This document shows positions 61,638-64,000 of a stretch of DNA of 64,000 bases, one piece after another. Origin of the DNA: an uncultured Paraprevotella sp. (GTDB taxonomy: Bacteria > Bacteroidota > Bacteroidia > Bacteroidales > Bacteroidaceae); NCBI GenBank assembly GCA_900548345.1, contig URKA01000001.1:124001-188000 (forward strand), written 5' to 3'. Position numbers and translations under genes: made by a program. The number at the start of each line of letters is the position of its first letter. Position 1 is the stretch's first letter. The notes under the pieces were generated by a model. That model was not told the DNA's origin and did no database searches. It saw only the letters and a program-made list of their open reading frames with translations.

Positions 61638-62250
61638 TACCTAATATTGCGTAACATATAATATAAATAACCCACAAGAAAAATGCAGATCCAAAAGACC
61701 ACCAAAACCAAGTACGAGCTTTTGAAGCAGCACTCTGTGCTTCAGCATATTCGCCAGCATACCATAATCCATCAACTTTAGATGCATATACAATAGAGAC
61801 TATACCAAATGGCAAGCAACAAAATAAGGTGCTTAAAATGGCCCATACTAAAAAGTTATTCGGCTTGGGTATTGATGGAGCCCCCCCTCTATTGCCACCG
61901 CTCTCACCAACAACAATATGGATGTTATTTTCATTATCGATACCACTACGATATCCTTGCGTGCCACCAACCATCGTTCTGCCACAATTATCATCTGTTC
62001 TTCCAACATTATTAAAATATGTCTGCCAAGGCAATGTAGTATTGCCAATTCTAACGATGTCCGATTTATTCAGATGAACTTCTCCATGTCGTTTAGTACC
62101 ATTTATAAATGTTCCATTACTGGAGTTGGTATCAATCAATCTGAAATTACCATTATCATCCTGTATGATTTGACAATGTGACCTTGATACCAAAGGATCA
62201 TTTATATTCACATCGTTACTTGAACTACGTCCTATTTTAATTATTTTCAT
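61615..62250 (-). CDS. FHA domain - CD225/dispanin membrane protein
   Basis: 211 residues. The N-terminal FHA domain (about 1-75) has the phosphothreonine-binding signature GRSSSNDVNINDPLVSRSHC and DTNSSNGTFINGTK. A Gly/Asn-rich linker leads to a CD225-type two-helix membrane domain (about 128-211; NNFLVWAILSTLFCCLPFGI, YASKVDGLWYAGEYAEAQSA). FHA domains read phosphothreonine, so this is a natural partner for the Ser/Thr kinase encoded about 10 kb downstream on the same strand. No kinase is adjacent. Overlaps the DUF2752 gene. Confidence 0.9.
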   Translation of the reverse strand: MKIIKIGRSSSNDVNINDPLVSRSHCQIIQDDNGNFRLIDTNSSNGTFINGTKRHGEVHLNKSDIVRIGNTTLPWQTYFNNVGRTDDNCGRTMVGGTQGYRSGIDNENNIHIVVGESGGNRGGAPSIPKPNNFLVWAILSTLFCCLPFGIVSIVYASKVDGLWYAGEYAEAQSAASKARTWFWWSFGSAFFLWVIYIICYAILGIAVFGGF

Positions 62251-62267
62251 AAGTACAAACGTTTTAA

Positions 62268-63689
62268 TTATTCTGTTTTAGTACTATTGGGGACTACTTC
62301 GATTTTATTGATAAGATATGTCTTTTTGTCCGCATCGTATACCAAATGAATTCGTTTCTGAGTGTAATCGTTATATGTTTTGCTTTGATACCTCTGACTA
62401 ACAGTATAAATTAAAGAGTCCCAATTTAAATCAACGACCTCAATATCGTTATCAAGAGTAAAATTCAACGCAGAACCTTTCAACAACGATAAATATTTCT
62501 GTGCAGATTCTTTCTTTATCTTCTCATTTCCATATTTCGGCAGATAAGACACCTCAACATCACTACCAGTTGTATTAAACATATTCTTAATAGATGCTTT
62601 TTGTTCTGTGTCATGAGAAGATACATATTCAGACAATTGATTCAAAAATGTCATAACATTAGCGTTTGCCATTCTGTTTCGTTCTACTTTTGCAGAATCC
62701 GTAATAGGCTTATGAATTATTTCTTTGTCATAAGACACTACAACCTCAGCATTCTTGAATGTATTATCAACAGTAACCTTAAATGTAGGGGCAATAGTCA
62801 TGGAAGCAACAGGATTTGTATATAAAGACTTTTTATCATCATCAATGAATTGATAAGGATCAATATTTATTGTGATTGCAGGAACGTCTTTCACCGTAAA
62901 CTCCTTACTTTTAGGCAAATCCATTTTAATCTCATCATAAGAGACACTCATTGCCTCAATACTTGTTAAAGACTGCTCTACATATTGCTTGCTGAGTGTT
63001 TGAGGAAGATTTGCATACCATTCAACAATTGCATCTTGCGCCGCTTTCTTCATTGACTTTTGTTCGGATGCAAGGAATTTGATAGGCTTTGCAATAGAAG
63101 AAACTAACTCAAGTTTGTTTTTGGGGGCAAAATACCTCACTTTCTTACCTTCTACGTTCTCAAATTTCTCTTCAACCTTGACCTTCCATATAAACGTAAC
63201 TTTATATCTAACATCGCTTACATTACCTTTTGCTACAGTATGGACTTGAAACGCCACTGGAACGATAAGTTTTGTCGAATCTATTGGGTTTTTACCTTTT
63301 CTTATTTCTTTTTCTTCATTTTTATCATATTCAATATCACCTACACTTAATCCTTCGTAAACCAATTCTGTCGGCATGTTGGATTTTTCACACAATTTAT
63401 CATAAACATCTTTTAGGCTATGTGATTTCACTTTCAATACAGATTCAACCAAATCATCTTGATACAAAAATTGTTGAACTGATTTTGAATTCGGTATTTT
63501 CTTCTTACCATCGCCTTTCAATCGATTTCGCATATTATCTAACAACTCTTTTTGGTTGTTTATTGCAAGCGTTTTTGCCGCTTCTTTTCGATTGACATAT
63601 TTGATTTCATCCTTTTCCGTTTTGGAAAATCCTACCATACCAATGCCCAGCATCAATGTAGCAATTAACATTCTTCTGTACATGTTCAT
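62268..63689 (-). CDS. Secreted protein of unknown function
   Basis: 473 residues (or 471 from a second ATG two codons on); signal peptide MYRRMLIATLMLGIGMVGFS. Lys- and Glu-rich, with alternating charged helices (NNQKELLDNMRNRLKGDGKK) and strands (VRYKVTFIWKVKVEEKFENV). No family recognised. It lies 17 bases upstream of the FHA-CD225 gene and 25 bases after the formylglycine-type gene, so it belongs to the same AT-rich operon and probably acts in the periplasm with those proteins. Confidence 0.75.
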   Translation of the reverse strand: MNMYRRMLIATLMLGIGMVGFSKTEKDEIKYVNRKEAAKTLAINNQKELLDNMRNRLKGDGKKKIPNSKSVQQFLYQDDLVESVLKVKSHSLKDVYDKLCEKSNMPTELVYEGLSVGDIEYDKNEEKEIRKGKNPIDSTKLIVPVAFQVHTVAKGNVSDVRYKVTFIWKVKVEEKFENVEGKKVRYFAPKNKLELVSSIAKPIKFLASEQKSMKKAAQDAIVEWYANLPQTLSKQYVEQSLTSIEAMSVSYDEIKMDLPKSKEFTVKDVPAITINIDPYQFIDDDKKSLYTNPVASMTIAPTFKVTVDNTFKNAEVVVSYDKEIIHKPITDSAKVERNRMANANVMTFLNQLSEYVSSHDTEQKASIKNMFNTTGSDVEVSYLPKYGNEKIKKESAQKYLSLLKGSALNFTLDNDIEVVDLNWDSLIYTVSQRYQSKTYNDYTQKRIHLVYDADKKTYLINKIEVVPNSTKTE

Positions 63690-63714
63690 TCTTTTTTATT
63701 GTTAATATTAATAT

Positions 63715-64000
63715 TTAGTTTATTACAAGTCTGAATCCGACATCCGGACGGGCTATATTATCAGCATCTCTATAATACACTGTAATATATTCTATATCAT
63801 CATCTTTGAAGCTCCCCCCTCTTATCACATGATATTTATTGGTTTCATTATTTATTGGATTTTTGCTCTTATCCGATGATTTATAGAAGTCTGAATTATA
63901 ATAATCCATACACCATTCTGCCACATTGCCGCTCATCTGATAAATGCCCAATTCATTTACCGAAGGTGGAAATTTTATTTTGAACGGACGTTCTTTATCA
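63715..64000 (-). CDS. Formylglycine-generating-enzyme-like (SUMF1) protein, 5' part outside the window
   Basis: C-terminal ~95 residues of an FGE-sulfatase domain: FPPSVNELGIYQMSGNVAEW, CMDYYNSDFYKSS, HVIRGGSFKDDD and ARPDVGFRLVIN. The GNVAEW, RGGSF and GFRL words are the family hallmarks. The start is beyond the right edge. In bacteria such domains occur in sulfatase maturases, in gliding/secretion lipoproteins (GldJ/GldK) and next to protein kinases; which applies here cannot be seen. Confidence 0.85.
   Translation of the reverse strand, partial: DKERPFKIKFPPSVNELGIYQMSGNVAEWCMDYYNSDFYKSSDKSKNPINNETNKYHVIRGGSFKDDDIEYITVYYRDADNIARPDVGFRLVIN

Noticed and set aside
1..64000. CRISPR array, rRNA operon or complete insertion sequence
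   Set aside because: No regularly spaced direct repeats, no rRNA-like sequence and no intact transposase were seen on either strand.

Overview
The window looks like the chromosome of a Bacteroidales bacterium (Bacteroidaceae or Prevotellaceae; I cannot fix the genus by eye). The reasons are Bacteroidetes-type promoters (-7 box TAnnTTTG, in several cases with TTTG about 19 bases upstream), almost no Shine-Dalgarno sequences, DUF3098 and DUF4271 proteins, succinate:CoA transferase, fimbrillin-type lipoproteins, BACON and BspA-type leucine-rich repeats, and a pectin-degrading gene cluster.

Left part (1-19.4 kb), mostly housekeeping. The end of an FKBP isomerase is followed by an Lrp/AsnC - C26/M19 fusion peptidase - M28 glutaminyl-cyclase-like - SufE operon, a two-repeat lipoprotein, dusB (minus) and two tandem OmpA-like proteins (minus). 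Next is a minus operon of succinate-CoA transferase, secreted C1 peptidase and meso-DAP dehydrogenase. Then come miaB and the plus-strand run ftsX - DUF3098 - uppP - truB - queA - folK.

Glycan part (19.4-37.9 kb and 45.1-50.4 kb). A GH97 gene is divergent from an unusual membrane regulator: two-component-type propeller plus AraC domain, with no histidine kinase. The regulator is followed by a co-directional cluster: a large module-repeat protein, PL11 rhamnogalacturonan lyase, GH30, GH2 and a three-domain GH43 protein. After an interruption of core genes there is a 1763-residue GH51-LamG-GH43 protein with the same C-terminal modules. The enzyme set fits rhamnogalacturonan I with arabinan/galactan side chains. 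No SusC/SusD pair is present.

Middle core block (38-45 kb, minus strand): tRNA-Gln(UUG), tyrS, then rnpA - yidD - tatD, and metK - LOG - DUF4271 - hemD. The metK leader carries a sequence resembling the core of a SAM (S-box type) riboswitch.

Right part (50.4-64 kb, all minus strand): the most unusual region. In transcription order it holds a formylglycine-generating-enzyme-like protein (cut by the window edge), an unknown secreted protein, an FHA-CD225 membrane protein and a DUF2752 protein. A probable transposase relic follows, then a tightly packed set: fimbrillin lipoprotein, a fimbrillin-LRR-BACON-M64 metallopeptidase fusion, a second fimbrillin, two unknown envelope proteins, a leucine-rich lipoprotein, a small DNA-binding-like protein and a transmembrane Ser/Thr kinase. 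The far right is visibly AT-rich compared with the rest. I regard this kinase/FHA/surface-protein cluster as the best candidate for an undescribed system. Three intergenic sites carry related palindromes built on CACCTGTG/CACAGGTG.
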